From: Fictibacillus phosphorivorans
GTDB lineage: Bacteria > Bacillota > Bacilli > Bacillales > Fictibacillaceae
Length of the DNA: 64,000 nt
Reading direction: 5' to 3'
NCBI RefSeq assembly: GCF_001619875.1
Contig: NZ_LRFC01000039.1
Coordinates: forward strand, 1 to 64,000
Positions 1 to 10,260 of this stretch are shown one piece after another (position 1 is the stretch's first letter; every line of letters begins with the position of its first letter). The position numbers and the translations under genes are program-made. The notes under the pieces were generated by a model that was not told where the DNA came from, ran no database searches, and was given only the letters and a program-made list of their open reading frames with translations.

Positions 1-70
1 GCTGAGAATCGCTCGTAAATGCTGAGAATCGCTCGTTCAGCTCGGATAAATCCTGCTGAACGAGCTAAAC
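1..70. repeat. Short intergenic tandem array, cut by the window edge
   Basis: Two copies of GCTGAGAATCGCTCGT begin at 1 and 21, a 20-bp period. Related cores CGCTCGTAAA (10-19), CGCTCGTTCA (30-39), CTCGGATAAA (41-50) and CGAGCTAAA (61-69) are spaced 20, 11 and 20 bp. Bases 31-40 and 56-65 are also an inverted repeat (GCTCGTTCAG/CTGAACGAGC). The array probably continues to the left of the window. It resembles the arrays near 5.1, 45.1, 55.0 and 60.7 kb in period. Confidence 0.55.
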
Positions 71-76
71 AAGATA

Positions 77-122
77 TAAAAAGGATGCAGAAGCTGCTCA
101 CACGAACTTCTGCATCCTTTTC
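77..122 (-). terminator. Terminator of ylbL
   Basis: Perfect stem AAAAGGATGCAGAAG/CTTCTGCATCCTTTT with a 13-nt loop. On the minus strand it is followed by TTTTTATAT. It lies just downstream of the ylbL stop. Confidence 0.85.
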
Positions 123-126
123 TAAC

Positions 127-1170
127 TTATAACTTCTCCAAATACTTTAAAGCATCATCTAATGTTTTTACAGGAACAATCTTCATCTTAGATCCGATAT
201 CTTTTTGTGCTTTCACAGCATCTTTGTAGTTATTCCCTTCCACGGGTGCGAAGAATATTTCTGCGCCCGCTTCATCTGCCGCTACAATCTTTTGCTGAAT
301 GCCGCCGATCGGTCCAACGTTTTTATGCAGATCCATCGTACCGGTACCTGCAATTTTCTTGCCGTGTGTCAGATCATCTTCTGTTAGCTGATCCAATATT
401 TCTAATGTGAACATTAAACCAGCAGATGGTCCTCCAATCTGTGATGTGTCAATTTTAACTTTTGGATCTGTCTCAATGGATACATCAGCTACAGGTGAAG
501 TAATGCCAAGGCCAGCTTTAGGTCCCTCGTCTTGAATATATTTTTTCGGAAACTGTTCGATGTTTAGACTTACGTTCATTTTCTTTTCACCACGAAGGAT
601 TGTTAAATCTACAGGATCTCCTGCTTTCTTCGGAGCTAGTACATCCAGCAGTTTTTTAGTTTCCATAACCGGATTACGGTCAACTGCTATTATCTTATCT
701 CCGACTTTCAGTTTTTTTTCTGCAGGCATGCCTGACATGATTCCTGTAACGTATACACCATGATATTGAATGTCTACCTTTTTCCCTGCCTGTTGAAAAG
801 CGACAACTGTTGCAGCATGCTGTGAATCTTCCATCATCTGCAATTGTCTTTGATTGTATTCTTCATCTGTTTCATCTTCTGCTCTGATCTCTTCAGCCGG
901 AATGACTTCACGATAGTCACTAAGTTTTGCCCATATGTATTGCGGTATGTTCGCCGTTCCAACTGAAACAGTTGTAAGCATGAATACTCCCTCGTCTTTA
1001 TCTCCGCCTTCAACACGAATAATGGGATCTAAAACCCTTGCATCCCCTGGAGAGGTTATATAGTAAGGAAGTGGATAAAATGCAATAAATGCAAAGATTA
1101 GTAAGGACAGAAAGATAAATTTGTTTTGAGAGAAAAAGTTTTTCTTTTTCCCTTCCTTCTCAATGGTCAT
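127..1170 (-). CDS. ylbL: PDZ and Lon-like (S16) serine protease, YlbL/SepM family
   Basis: A 347-residue membrane-anchored protease. One membrane segment is near residues 17-38. A PDZ domain follows at about 130-205, and a Lon-type S16 domain fills the C-terminus. The catalytic dyad is visible as Ser249 in GGPSAG and Lys294 in GGIQQKIVAA. SepM-type proteins cut exported peptides or membrane substrates outside the cell; the substrate here is unknown. The start has a good site (GGAAGGAG) and lies inside the end of ylbK with an 11-bp overlap, so the two are probably translated together. Last gene of the pair, followed by a strong terminator. Confidence 0.9.
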   Translation of the reverse strand: MTIEKEGKKKNFFSQNKFIFLSLLIFAFIAFYPLPYYITSPGDARVLDPIIRVEGGDKDEGVFMLTTVSVGTANIPQYIWAKLSDYREVIPAEEIRAEDETDEEYNQRQLQMMEDSQHAATVVAFQQAGKKVDIQYHGVYVTGIMSGMPAEKKLKVGDKIIAVDRNPVMETKKLLDVLAPKKAGDPVDLTILRGEKKMNVSLNIEQFPKKYIQDEGPKAGLGITSPVADVSIETDPKVKIDTSQIGGPSAGLMFTLEILDQLTEDDLTHGKKIAGTGTMDLHKNVGPIGGIQQKIVAADEAGAEIFFAPVEGNNYKDAVKAQKDIGSKMKIVPVKTLDDALKYLEKL

Positions 1171-1954
1171 GCGATGACTCCTTCCAGTTGTTGATCTTTT
1201 CTAAGATTTTAGGGACCTGTTTTCTTCCAGCCTCTTCTCCAATTGCTATTATATCATTTACATCTTTAAAAGCTGTAGAACTGAACTGCTCAACCATCGG
1301 CCGAATCATTATATCTGCCGAAATTTCGTGCCAGCGAACCATCTCACGCTGCATGATATCAATACTTTGAATAATAACATCAAAAATAGAAGCTACTTGC
1401 AGTTCTGCTTTGAAATGTGAAATATCCACGGCGATCACGAGATCTGCTCCCATCTCTCTTGCTACTGATACTGGTACACGATCGATTACACCGCCATCCA
1501 CTAAGAGTTTTCCGTTCATTTTTTCGGGAACTAATATCCCAGGAATCGAAATGCTGGCACGAACCGCATCTGCGATCGGGCCAGTTCGGAAAACAACCTT
1601 TTCACCAAGCAGCAGATCCGTTGCCACTATTGCCAATGGTATATCTGTTTGTTCAATATGTTTTTGTTTAGTTAGAAGCCTAACTAATTCTTTAATCTTT
1701 TTTCCCGTAATAAACCCCATCTTAGGGACGGTATAATCCATATAGTATTTCCTTTTAAAAAGTGTTGCCATGCGGTATAAATTTTCGTCGCTATGGCCCA
1801 TACAAACCATTGCCCCCACTAGTGCACCCATACTGCTACCTGCAATCATATCGATCGGAATTTGAGCTTCTCTTAAAGCCTTTACTACTCCAAGGTGCGC
1901 GAACCCCCTAGCACCGCCAGATCCAAGAGCAAGTCCGATTTTCGGTTCTTTCAT
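1160..1954 (-). CDS. ylbK: Patatin-like phospholipase family protein, YlbK/RssA type
   Basis: A 264-residue patatin-fold protein. The oxyanion loop GSGGARG is at 11-17, the nucleophile Ser41 in GSSMG, and the catalytic Asp153 in DGG. No signal peptide is seen, so it is probably cytoplasmic; it may act on acyl lipids or esters. I start at ATG 1954, preceded by AAAGGAGGAGCAAAGG. An upstream in-frame start would place that ribosome site inside the protein. First gene of the ylbK-ylbL pair and divergent from ylbJ. Confidence 0.88.
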   Translation of the reverse strand: MKEPKIGLALGSGGARGFAHLGVVKALREAQIPIDMIAGSSMGALVGAMVCMGHSDENLYRMATLFKRKYYMDYTVPKMGFITGKKIKELVRLLTKQKHIEQTDIPLAIVATDLLLGEKVVFRTGPIADAVRASISIPGILVPEKMNGKLLVDGGVIDRVPVSVAREMGADLVIAVDISHFKAELQVASIFDVIIQSIDIMQREMVRWHEISADIMIRPMVEQFSSTAFKDVNDIIAIGEEAGRKQVPKILEKINNWKESSHDH

Positions 1955-2079
1955 CCTTTGCTCCTCCTTTAGAAGCACCGTCTTTTTTTAACATATGGTC
2001 TAAAGAGTGTGGCTATACGTATAAATAAGGATGAGGACAAGGAAGCAATGTGGAATATGGTGAGAGGAGTACTCCCCTT

Positions 2080-4359
<2,280 letters not shown>

Positions 4360-4447
4360 GTTCTTCACTCAATTCTTTATCCGTTTTCCATTTCTAATCC
4401 TATCACAAGTATTCCTGTATTCAAACAATCAAATCTTTTCTTTATAA

Positions 4448-4477
4448 GTATAAGGCAAATTAAATGAGGTCATACTA
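4448..4477 (+). promoter_or_regulatory. Sigma-F/sigma-G type promoter of the CsfG-like RNA
   Basis: GTATA at 4448-4452 and GGTCATACTA at 4468-4477. Read as sigma-F (GYATA-N15/16-GGNNANAHTR) every consensus base matches with N15. Read as sigma-G (GHATR-N17/18-CATNHTA) it also matches with N18. Both recognise forespore promoters, so expression is predicted in the developing spore. Confidence 0.75.
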
Positions 4478-4483
4478 CTTATA

Positions 4484-4629
4484 ACAACATCAACGAACGA
4501 TGTTGTTGCCAACCGCGGAGAAGACTTACTCCCCATAAGTTCTTCATCCGGTTTCTCCTCTCCCATCGCCTTTAAACAGAAGTGATTTTGTTTTAAAGGC
4601 AACCTGCAGTTTATGCTGCAGGTTTTTTT
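4484..4629 (+). ncRNA. csfG: CsfG-like sporulation small RNA (ylbG-ylbH intergenic element)
   Basis: About 145 nt between a forespore-type promoter and a T-rich terminator, with no open frame. Stems: AACAACATC/GATGTTGTT (4483-4507); an imperfect arm pair around 4512-4550 (CCG/CGG, GAAGA/TCTTC); GCCTTTAAA/TTTAAAGGC (4568-4600); terminator AACCTGCAG/CTGCAGGTT (4601-4622). C-rich unpaired stretches (ACTCCCC, CTCCTCTCCC) could pair with ribosome-binding sites. B. subtilis CsfG, a forespore RNA conserved in spore formers, lies between ylbG and ylbH, the same place. The identity is by position, promoter and shape rather than alignment. Confidence 0.75.
4601..4629 (+). terminator. Terminator of the CsfG-like RNA
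   Basis: AACCTGCAG/CTGCAGGTT hairpin followed by seven T residues. Confidence 0.85.
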
Positions 4630-4696
4630 AATGCTTAAAAGCCTTTCAGCCCGTTTCGGATTGTGCTACATTGTTGTATAGAAAGGGGAATGAACG

Positions 4697-5074
4697 ATGA
4701 TTCAACGATTTATTGAGTTAGGGGAAGGGTATTCAGATCTCTATGAACTTCTTGAGATTATGGAATCGAACAAAGACCGAATTACTCAGCTATTGTGTCT
4801 AAAAGTAAAGAAAGAAGATAAGATATATGCTTCACTCGTTGCGGTAATGCAGCCTGCTTCTGAAGGCAAATTCCAGCCACTGTACATATGCAGAGAAGGA
4901 GTACCATTTCCTTCAAAGCGATATGAATTATTTGAAACAAAAGCCGCTCAGCTAAATAAGGAAATGATCACTTTTGATGTAAAATCATCAAAAGAATTTG
5001 CAGAAACGGAACTTTTCTATCACTATCTAATCGGTATATTACGCTTAAACTACCTAATCCCGCCTTTGTCATAG
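4697..5074 (+). CDS. Conserved small protein of unknown function (DUF7147-like)
   Basis: A 125-residue soluble protein, starting at ATG 4697 after GAAAGGGGAATGAACG. No signal peptide or membrane segment. Close relatives occur next to ylbH across Bacillaceae; I recall them as DUF7147, often mislabelled methylthioribose kinase, which cannot be right for so short a protein without kinase motifs. Ends in a Tyr/Leu-rich stretch. It stands alone between the CsfG-like RNA and a tandem array. Function unknown. Confidence 0.75.
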   Translation: MIQRFIELGEGYSDLYELLEIMESNKDRITQLLCLKVKKEDKIYASLVAVMQPASEGKFQPLYICREGVPFPSKRYELFETKAAQLNKEMITFDVKSSKEFAETELFYHYLIGILRLNYLIPPLS

Positions 5075-5100
5075 ATTCATTTGTTTGCCACAATGGGCGT

Positions 5101-5170
5101 AGACTTATAAAAATAGTTGAGGACTAATAAAATTTTTTAAAGATCTATAAATGCTTATGAAGCCTTTAAA
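5101..5170. repeat. Four-unit 20-bp degenerate tandem array
   Basis: Exact 20-bp register with units beginning at 5101, 5121, 5141 and 5161. Unit starts are AGACTTATAA, GGACTAATAA, AGATCTATAA and AGCCTTTAAA; the other 10 bases of each unit are not conserved. The reverse complement of the core (TTATAAGTCT, TTATTAGTCC) resembles the core of the array at 60.7 kb. Confidence 0.6.
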
Positions 5171-5198
5171 AAGAAATACTTTCAGAAAAAACACATAA

Positions 5199-5234
5199 AA
5201 AAACAGGCAGCTACTTAATTAGCCTGCCTGTCTT
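5199..5234 (-). terminator. Terminator of ylbG
   Basis: ACAGGCAG/CTGCCTGT stem with one bulge, followed on the minus strand by seven T residues. Confidence 0.8.
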
Positions 5235-5510
5235 TTAAATCCCCATCTTATAATCGTACTCTTTTGCTTTATCAACAATCTTGCTTTCATACTCTGTTTT
5301 AATCTCTTGTTTATGTGACCTTTTTACTTCTTTTACAAAGTGCAAAGATTCAAGCTTTGCTGCAATTTCATCTATTTTGTTGCCATCACAATAGAGAACT
5401 GCGTATTTAAGCCTTCTTGACACATAGTGAACATTACCGTAGCGTCTGAGCTGTTTAGAAAACTTTAAAGAATGAAGAAAAACAGAGAGTCCACGACGAT
5501 TACCTATCAT
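5235..5510 (-). CDS. ylbG: YlbG family protein (UPF0298, DUF2129)
   Basis: A 91-residue cytoplasmic protein of unknown function, conserved beside ylbF in Bacillota. The stretch [18 protein letters not shown] is typical of the family. The frame is open for 43 codons upstream, but ATG 5510 has AAAGGGG in front and gives the family length. It has its own terminator. It is divergent from the small Cys-motif gene at 5578. Confidence 0.88.
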   Translation of the reverse strand: MIGNRRGLSVFLHSLKFSKQLRRYGNVHYVSRRLKYAVLYCDGNKIDEIAAKLESLHFVKEVKRSHKQEIKTEYESKIVDKAKEYDYKMGI

Positions 5511-5577
5511 AATTAAAGCCCCTTTTATTATACTGTATTCAAACATCAACAAATCACTCATTAGGATGTGATGTATC

Positions 5578-5901
5578 TTGGACTTAAACACCATTTGGGA
5601 AAATTTTATTGATAGAATGATACTTGATCCTTCAATCACTTTTGCTGAAAAGAAATTAATGGCCGGAATCCCTTTCTTGTATGTAACGGTCTCTCAACAT
5701 GTATCAATCAATCAGTCGACAGACGCAGTTAAAAAACATGCTGTAAAAGCAATGAAAGGGAAACGGCTCACCCTGAACCTCAATTTTGTCAGGTCAGAAG
5801 GAAATCTTTATGTGTATCGCATGCGTTTTTTAGTTCCTCAAGAGAAAATGTTCTGCTGCGGAAACTTGTGTTTTGATTGTATACGATTTAAAGATCATTA
5901 A
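5578..5901 (+). CDS. Hypothetical protein with C-terminal CCGNxCxxC motif
   Basis: A 107-residue protein I do not recognise. TTG 5578 is the first start codon in the frame after a stop at 5569; its ribosome site (AGGATGTG) is only fair, so the start is uncertain. The N-terminus is mixed helical and the middle is basic. The C-terminus has Cys93-Cys94-Gly-Asn-x-Cys98-x-x-Cys101, which could bind zinc or iron. It lies between ylbG and ylbF, where B. subtilis has no gene. Its stop is 5 bp from the ylbF stop. Confidence 0.6.
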   Translation: MDLNTIWENFIDRMILDPSITFAEKKLMAGIPFLYVTVSQHVSINQSTDAVKKHAVKAMKGKRLTLNLNFVRSEGNLYVYRMRFLVPQEKMFCCGNLCFDCIRFKDH

Positions 5902-5906
5902 AAAGT

Positions 5907-6341
5907 TTACGCACATCCACAAGATCCGCCAGAACCACATCCACCACTGCATGAGCTTTCATCAAAAAATGGATTTCCTGTGGGAACTTTAATCTGCTGT
6001 GACACGCTGTCTGCAATAATTCTGCTGCACTCCATTAATAAATTCTCAAGTTCTTTTTCTGACTTTTTGAACTGAGCAATTTTATCATGAAAATCCAGTT
6101 CTCTTTTTAGTGTTCGAACTTCTGCAGAAACTGTCTGAAAGTCAGGATGATATCTCCCGAATCGCTGTACTTCATCATACTGCTCTTTCATTTTGGCAAA
6201 ACGGGCAATCAATTTTTGTGCTTCTTCATCTTGTTCCAAGATAAATTTTGATTCTCTATATGCTATTGCAACACTGGAATTAGAGACCATTTCAGCTAAA
6301 GTTAATGATTCTTCCAGCAAAACAATTTGGTCTAAACTCAT
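5907..6341 (-). CDS. ricF: YlbF/RicF, Y-complex subunit
   Basis: A 144-residue helical protein of the YlbF/YmcA family. In B. subtilis RicF joins RicA and RicT in the complex that directs RNase Y mRNA processing and affects competence, biofilm and sporulation, and carries iron-sulfur clusters. The Cys-rich tail is present here (Cys131, 135, 141, 143 in a Gly/Ser background), as expected for cluster binding. Strong start: AAAGGGAGGTG before ATG 6341. Confidence 0.9.
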   Translation of the reverse strand: MSLDQIVLLEESLTLAEMVSNSSVAIAYRESKFILEQDEEAQKLIARFAKMKEQYDEVQRFGRYHPDFQTVSAEVRTLKRELDFHDKIAQFKKSEKELENLLMECSRIIADSVSQQIKVPTGNPFFDESSCSGGCGSGGSCGCA

Positions 6342-6429
6342 ACGTCACACCTCCCTTTAGGTATGAGGTTTCTTATCTATTATAGCGGATAATGAATAGA
6401 CTTAAAAGCATAGCAGTTTATTACAAAAA

Positions 6430-6456
6430 AAATTAACTCTTCTACATAGAAGAGTT
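6430..6456 (-). terminator. Terminator of the exported-protein gene at 6455
   Basis: AACTCTTCT/AGAAGAGTT hairpin followed on the minus strand by AATTTTTTTTG. It overlaps the stop codon. Confidence 0.8.
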
Positions 6457-6889
6457 ATTGAATGTGTACAACTATATCTTTCTTTAAACCGTAATCAGAT
6501 CCATCCTTTTTCTTTAACTGTAACGTAATTTTATGTTTGCCAGGAGTCATTCTATTTAGAATAAACATGGACTGATTGGCATTCATTCTCCATTTGTTGT
6601 TAATGAATACCGCAATGTATCCATCTTGATTCCCTGGTGTTTTCGTATGGCTTCCTTGAAATGAGAAGCGTGGAATAATGTTCTCGATGTATATGCGCTT
6701 CTTCTTCACATGATAATTTACAGCCCAATCCTTATCCATGAGGGGATAAAGTGATGACGCCATTACTGCCTCAGGTTTTATGATTTCAGCTTCATTCGTA
6801 CCCGTTTGTATATTTATTAAAGGCAATGCTGACACCATGAGAAGTGCTGATAACCCTATTACATAAAAAACTTTTTTCTTTTTGCTCAT
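6455..6889 (-). CDS. Signal-anchored exported protein, unknown function
   Basis: A 144-residue protein starting MSKKKK, then a hydrophobic segment at about 7-26, so it is secreted or membrane-anchored. The C-terminal half looks like a beta-sandwich: alternating strands around YIAVFINNKW and a turn TPGKHKITLQL, typical of Ig-like folds that decorate surface proteins. I chose ATG 6889 because AAGGAGTG lies 9 nt upstream; a start 12 codons earlier has no site. It sits within the ylb cluster but I know no B. subtilis ylb counterpart. Confidence 0.7.
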   Translation of the reverse strand: MSKKKKVFYVIGLSALLMVSALPLINIQTGTNEAEIIKPEAVMASSLYPLMDKDWAVNYHVKKKRIYIENIIPRFSFQGSHTKTPGNQDGYIAVFINNKWRMNANQSMFILNRMTPGKHKITLQLKKKDGSDYGLKKDIVVHIQ

Positions 6890-6943
6890 GAAAAAACCAC
6901 TCCTTCTAGAGATAGTTTTTTCCAATTTATATCACTTTATCCG

Positions 6944-7246
6944 TCATTCTCCATTGATTAATGGATCAGGCATGGGTTGAAAATCATTTTGCATGGGAAC
7001 ATCCTCTTGTTTCACTTCTCCCATTACTGAGATCAGTTCCATAAGTAATCCAAAGTTTTGCAGCTGCTGATGAAAACGATCTACTCTCTGACCAAATGTT
7101 CGGCCATAAAATACCTTTGCACCCTCTTCTAGTTCAGAAACTGAAAAAGGGTTTCGACTTAGCTTTCTATACCATTCAGGTTTTTCCCTAATATAATATT
7201 TAAGGTCGGGTCTTGTGTTTAAGTAATCTAAAATTTCTCTTCGCAC
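6944..7246 (-). CDS. ylbE: YlbE-like family protein
   Basis: About 100 residues, soluble. The N-terminal REILDYLNTRPDLKYYIREK and PEWYRKLSRNP stretches are typical of YlbE-like proteins. The likely start is GTG 7246, with AAAGGATG 8 nt upstream; a GTG three codons earlier sits only 3 nt from that site. The gene follows ylbD closely and probably shares its transcript. Function unknown. Confidence 0.8.
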   Translation of the reverse strand: MRREILDYLNTRPDLKYYIREKPEWYRKLSRNPFSVSELEEGAKVFYGRTFGQRVDRFHQQLQNFGLLMELISVMGEVKQEDVPMQNDFQPMPDPLINGE

Positions 7247-7260
7247 ACCGCACACATCCT

Positions 7261-7674
7261 TTAATCTTTGTAAGAAGGATAATCGCTCATTCTATTTTCC
7301 GGCAGCTGGTTCGATCTGTCAGACTGATTGTTAAATTGCTGTAATAATTCTTGAACGGCGTCCATAAGACTTCCAAATTGCGATAAATATTTTTGTACAT
7401 CCGTAATCTGAAGCTTACTCAACCCTGCAACGATGTCTCCTACTGTTAGATCGGTTCTTCCTTTTTGTGCAGTTGAACGTTCTTCTTGCTTTCTTTCTTT
7501 TCCTTTTTCTTCTGTTTGTTTTGCATATTGATTCCAGCTCTCGTGTTCTTCACCTAAAACAATCCAGTCCTGGTAGACTTCCTTCCAGGGCCTATTATTC
7601 TTTTTAACTTCTCTAATTAGTTCAGGATGTTTATGCACAAACTCCTTGAAACTTTCAATATCAGTCTTTACCAC
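7261..7674 (-). CDS. ylbD: Putative spore coat protein YlbD
   Basis: About 137 residues. The opening FKEFVHKHPELIREVKK is typical of the YlbD coat-protein family; the rest is charged and glutamine-rich with coiled-coil character and a hydrophilic tail. The start is uncertain: GTG 7674 has GGGGGTGG at good spacing, and GTG 7683 three codons earlier is also open. B. subtilis YlbD is associated with the spore coat; the role here is inferred. Operon with ylbE. Confidence 0.78.
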   Translation of the reverse strand: MVKTDIESFKEFVHKHPELIREVKKNNRPWKEVYQDWIVLGEEHESWNQYAKQTEEKGKERKQEERSTAQKGRTDLTVGDIVAGLSKLQITDVQKYLSQFGSLMDAVQELLQQFNNQSDRSNQLPENRMSDYPSYKD

Positions 7675-7843
7675 AGAATCCACCCCCAGCCATCCACTGA
7701 CGAATCATGTTTTACTACATGATACATAAGTGCCCATAAATTGGTGCGCCCATTTTTAAAAATAATTGCAAAGCTAATTCTGTTTACTTTATTCTCATCT
7801 GCCTAAAAAGGTACAATAAATAAAAAAGATTGAGGGATATTCA

Positions 7844-8323
7844 TTGGATCTAAAAAAAGAGTGGAATGAGTTTATAGAGAACAGTACAGACCAAGAAAAA
7901 ACAGCCATGAAACTATTTTTAAACAGTTTGAAGGCTAAAAGAGAAAAAACGAGTCTTACACACATTGCTTCTTTATTACAGCTGAAATCGAAAAAGATTG
8001 AGGAACATATTCTTGAGATGGAAATGCCTAATTCACCGTTATTGGATAATTCCATTGGAATCGTGCATGGTGGGCTTACGGCTACTCTTTTAGATACCGC
8101 GATGGGCACAATGGCAAGTCTAGTACCAGGCAACAAAAAAGGAGCAGTTACCGTTGAGCTAAAAGTAGACTATCTAACTCCTGGAGTTGGCGAAGTATTT
8201 ATTTGCCGGGCTGAAGTGGTTCATAACGGCAGACAATTAGTTCGGATGAATGGAAAAGTCCGAAACGAAAAAGGCGTTTTGATTGCGTCTGCTACAGGAA
8301 CGTTCTTTAAATTAGCTGAATAG
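7844..8323 (+). CDS. PaaI-type hotdog thioesterase
   Basis: A 159-residue protein with an N-terminal helical extension of about 60 residues and a hotdog domain. The conserved HGG of IVHGGLTATLLDTAMG, the central helix and the beta strands AVTVELKVDYLTP are clear. Such enzymes hydrolyse acyl-CoA esters; substrate unknown. The start is TTG 7844, with GAGGG 8 nt upstream. A strong terminator follows. It is single and divergent from ylbD. Confidence 0.82.
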   Translation: MDLKKEWNEFIENSTDQEKTAMKLFLNSLKAKREKTSLTHIASLLQLKSKKIEEHILEMEMPNSPLLDNSIGIVHGGLTATLLDTAMGTMASLVPGNKKGAVTVELKVDYLTPGVGEVFICRAEVVHNGRQLVRMNGKVRNEKGVLIASATGTFFKLAE

Positions 8324-8369
8324 AACACATCCATGATTATGATCAGCAAAATGTTAGGATGGAACTAAA

Positions 8370-8410
8370 AAAGAGCTACATTCATTTTTAATGAATTAGC
8401 TCTTCTTTTA
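8370..8410 (+). terminator. Terminator of the thioesterase gene
   Basis: AAGAGCTA(CA)TTCAT/ATGAATTAGCTCTT hairpin followed by CTTTTAAT. Confidence 0.8.
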
Positions 8411-8497
8411 ATATGGCTACAAAAATTTTTAAAAAACTCTACATCTAACGATAAATCCCCGCACACCTGTAAAAAAACCTTACAAAAATCAGCTTTC

Positions 8498-9529
8498 TTA
8501 TTTCATAGGAACTAAAAAATTTTGAGTATAATATTTATTGTCTACTCCTACGCCTAGATGAGTATATTCATCATTTAACATCGTGTTGCGATGACCTTCA
8601 CTGTTCATCCAGCCTTCTACTGCCGCTGCCGCATCCGTGTAGTTTGCAGCAATGTTTTCACCCGCTTGTGTAAACTTTACTCCTTTTTCAAGGAGCCTAT
8701 CAGATAACGTTCTGCCATCTTTACTTTCATGTGAGAAATATTGCTGAGTCAGCATATCCTCAGAATGCAAAAAAGCAACTTCTGAGGTAAGTTCATCCCA
8801 CTCAAGCGGGTTTTTATCGTAGTTCAGTCTAATGATGTTAGTAAGCTCAAATACTTGCTGTTCCTCTGATTGATCCACTTTCTTTTGCTCTTCTTCCGTT
8901 AATGGCTGAACAGGCGGAAGATCACCACGATAAACGATTGAATAAGGTCTTTGCCTTAACAGAACATCAGAAGTGGTGTACCTGACGCTTGATAACTTGT
9001 TAGTAAATTTATCAAAATATAATTGCACCCAAACTTTTTCACCTAATTTGATTAACGGCCTTAGCATAATTTCTTGTTCTGACAGTTCGAATCTAAAAAA
9101 ATCCTCTCCATCATTAATTGTAATATCACTTTCGATCGGGTATTTCTGAATGATTTTGTTTGAATCTTCACCTATAGTAAATGGATTTGTATTGACTTCA
9201 GATCCAATGACAAACAAAGTAACGACTTTTCCGTCTTCAACACCTGCTTGCAGGTAGCCTTTTGGACTTTTATCCCCATAAATATACCATTCGTATCCAT
9301 AACTTGATGGATCAATTCTTACAGGTTTACCCCACTGTTTCTCAAATGCAGCTAAATCTTTGCCTATCCAATTAGACACTGCATCATCTGGAATTTGAAC
9401 CGACTCTTCTATGTATTCCATTTTTGTTTTAGGTTTTTGTTCCTGAATAGAAAACTCCGGCAATAGATCATAAAAAAAGATTCCGATTAATATAAGTACG
9501 GATAGGAAAAAAGTAACCAATCCTCGCAT
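8498..9529 (-). CDS. ylbC: CAP-domain protein YlbC
   Basis: A 343-residue exported protein. An N-terminal membrane segment (about 4-22) is followed by a CAP-associated N-terminal domain and a C-terminal CAP/SCP domain from about 225. CAP signatures are FSHESKDGRTLSDRL and AGENIAANYT, then GHRNTMLNDEYTHLGVG. The biochemical role of bacterial CAP domains is unsettled. The start ATG 9529 follows GGGGGAACC. Length agrees with B. subtilis YlbC. Confidence 0.88.
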   Translation of the reverse strand: MRGLVTFFLSVLILIGIFFYDLLPEFSIQEQKPKTKMEYIEESVQIPDDAVSNWIGKDLAAFEKQWGKPVRIDPSSYGYEWYIYGDKSPKGYLQAGVEDGKVVTLFVIGSEVNTNPFTIGEDSNKIIQKYPIESDITINDGEDFFRFELSEQEIMLRPLIKLGEKVWVQLYFDKFTNKLSSVRYTTSDVLLRQRPYSIVYRGDLPPVQPLTEEEQKKVDQSEEQQVFELTNIIRLNYDKNPLEWDELTSEVAFLHSEDMLTQQYFSHESKDGRTLSDRLLEKGVKFTQAGENIAANYTDAAAAVEGWMNSEGHRNTMLNDEYTHLGVGVDNKYYTQNFLVPMK

Positions 9530-9600
9530 AATGGTTCCCCCTATGTGTTTCTTCTATTCATAGTTTAGCATAGAGACATTCCCTTTGGATTATTGGATTA

Positions 9601-9635
9601 AAAAAAGCAGCTCCAAATAAGATTCAGGCTGCTGT
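9601..9635 (-). terminator. Terminator of ylbB
   Basis: AGCAGC/GCTGCT stem with a long loop, followed on the minus strand by seven T residues. The stem is short. Confidence 0.6.
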
Positions 9636-9672
9636 AAAAGTAGATATTTAATTAACTTTAGCTTTTCTTATC

Positions 9673-10101
9673 TTATTGTAGATGATCTCTTTGATCAGAA
9701 ACTTCGGATAACGTATGACCGGCAGCATTATTACTTTCTTTTGCTAAAGATAAGTCTCCTAGTGAAATAATCCCAATAAGTTTATTGTTTTCAACGATAG
9801 GTAATCTTCTAATTTGCTTATTGGCCATGAGTTCAGCTGCTTCTTGAACACTCATATCTGCTGACCCTGTATATAGATGTTCACTCATCACATCGGTAAC
9901 TTTTGTAGATCCAGGACGCTTCTCGGCTACCCCTCTAATTACGATATCACGGTCTGTGATTACACCAATTAATTGATCATTTTCACACACAGGGATTACG
10001 CCTACGTTGTCGTTCTTCATCTTTACAGCTACTTCATACACGTTGTCCAACGGCGTAACATAGTCAACATGTTTTGTCATAATTTCGCTTACTTTTTTCA
10101 T
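9673..10101 (-). CDS. ylbB: CBS-pair protein YlbB
   Basis: A 142-residue protein made of two CBS motifs (about 7-60 and 72-125; VGVIPVCENDQLIGVITDRD and IRRLPIVENNKLIGIISLGD). Such pairs bind adenine nucleotides and act as energy or second-messenger sensors; the target is unknown. The start ATG 10101 has GGAGGTAATCAAT in front; a TTG five codons earlier overlaps the site. Divergent from ylbA across 159 bp. Confidence 0.88.
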   Translation of the reverse strand: MKKVSEIMTKHVDYVTPLDNVYEVAVKMKNDNVGVIPVCENDQLIGVITDRDIVIRGVAEKRPGSTKVTDVMSEHLYTGSADMSVQEAAELMANKQIRRLPIVENNKLIGIISLGDLSLAKESNNAAGHTLSEVSDQRDHLQ

Positions 10102-10260
10102 ATTGATTACCTCCAACTAAGATCAAATTATTTCTTTCTTATGCTTTACGAAAGAAAAACAAATATGCATCGTTTTGACAATGATTGCATCTTTAGCGCT
10201 TTCATAATATCATTAAGAAGTGATTATTATTTTTTTATTGAATTCCTAGGAGGTTTCACG

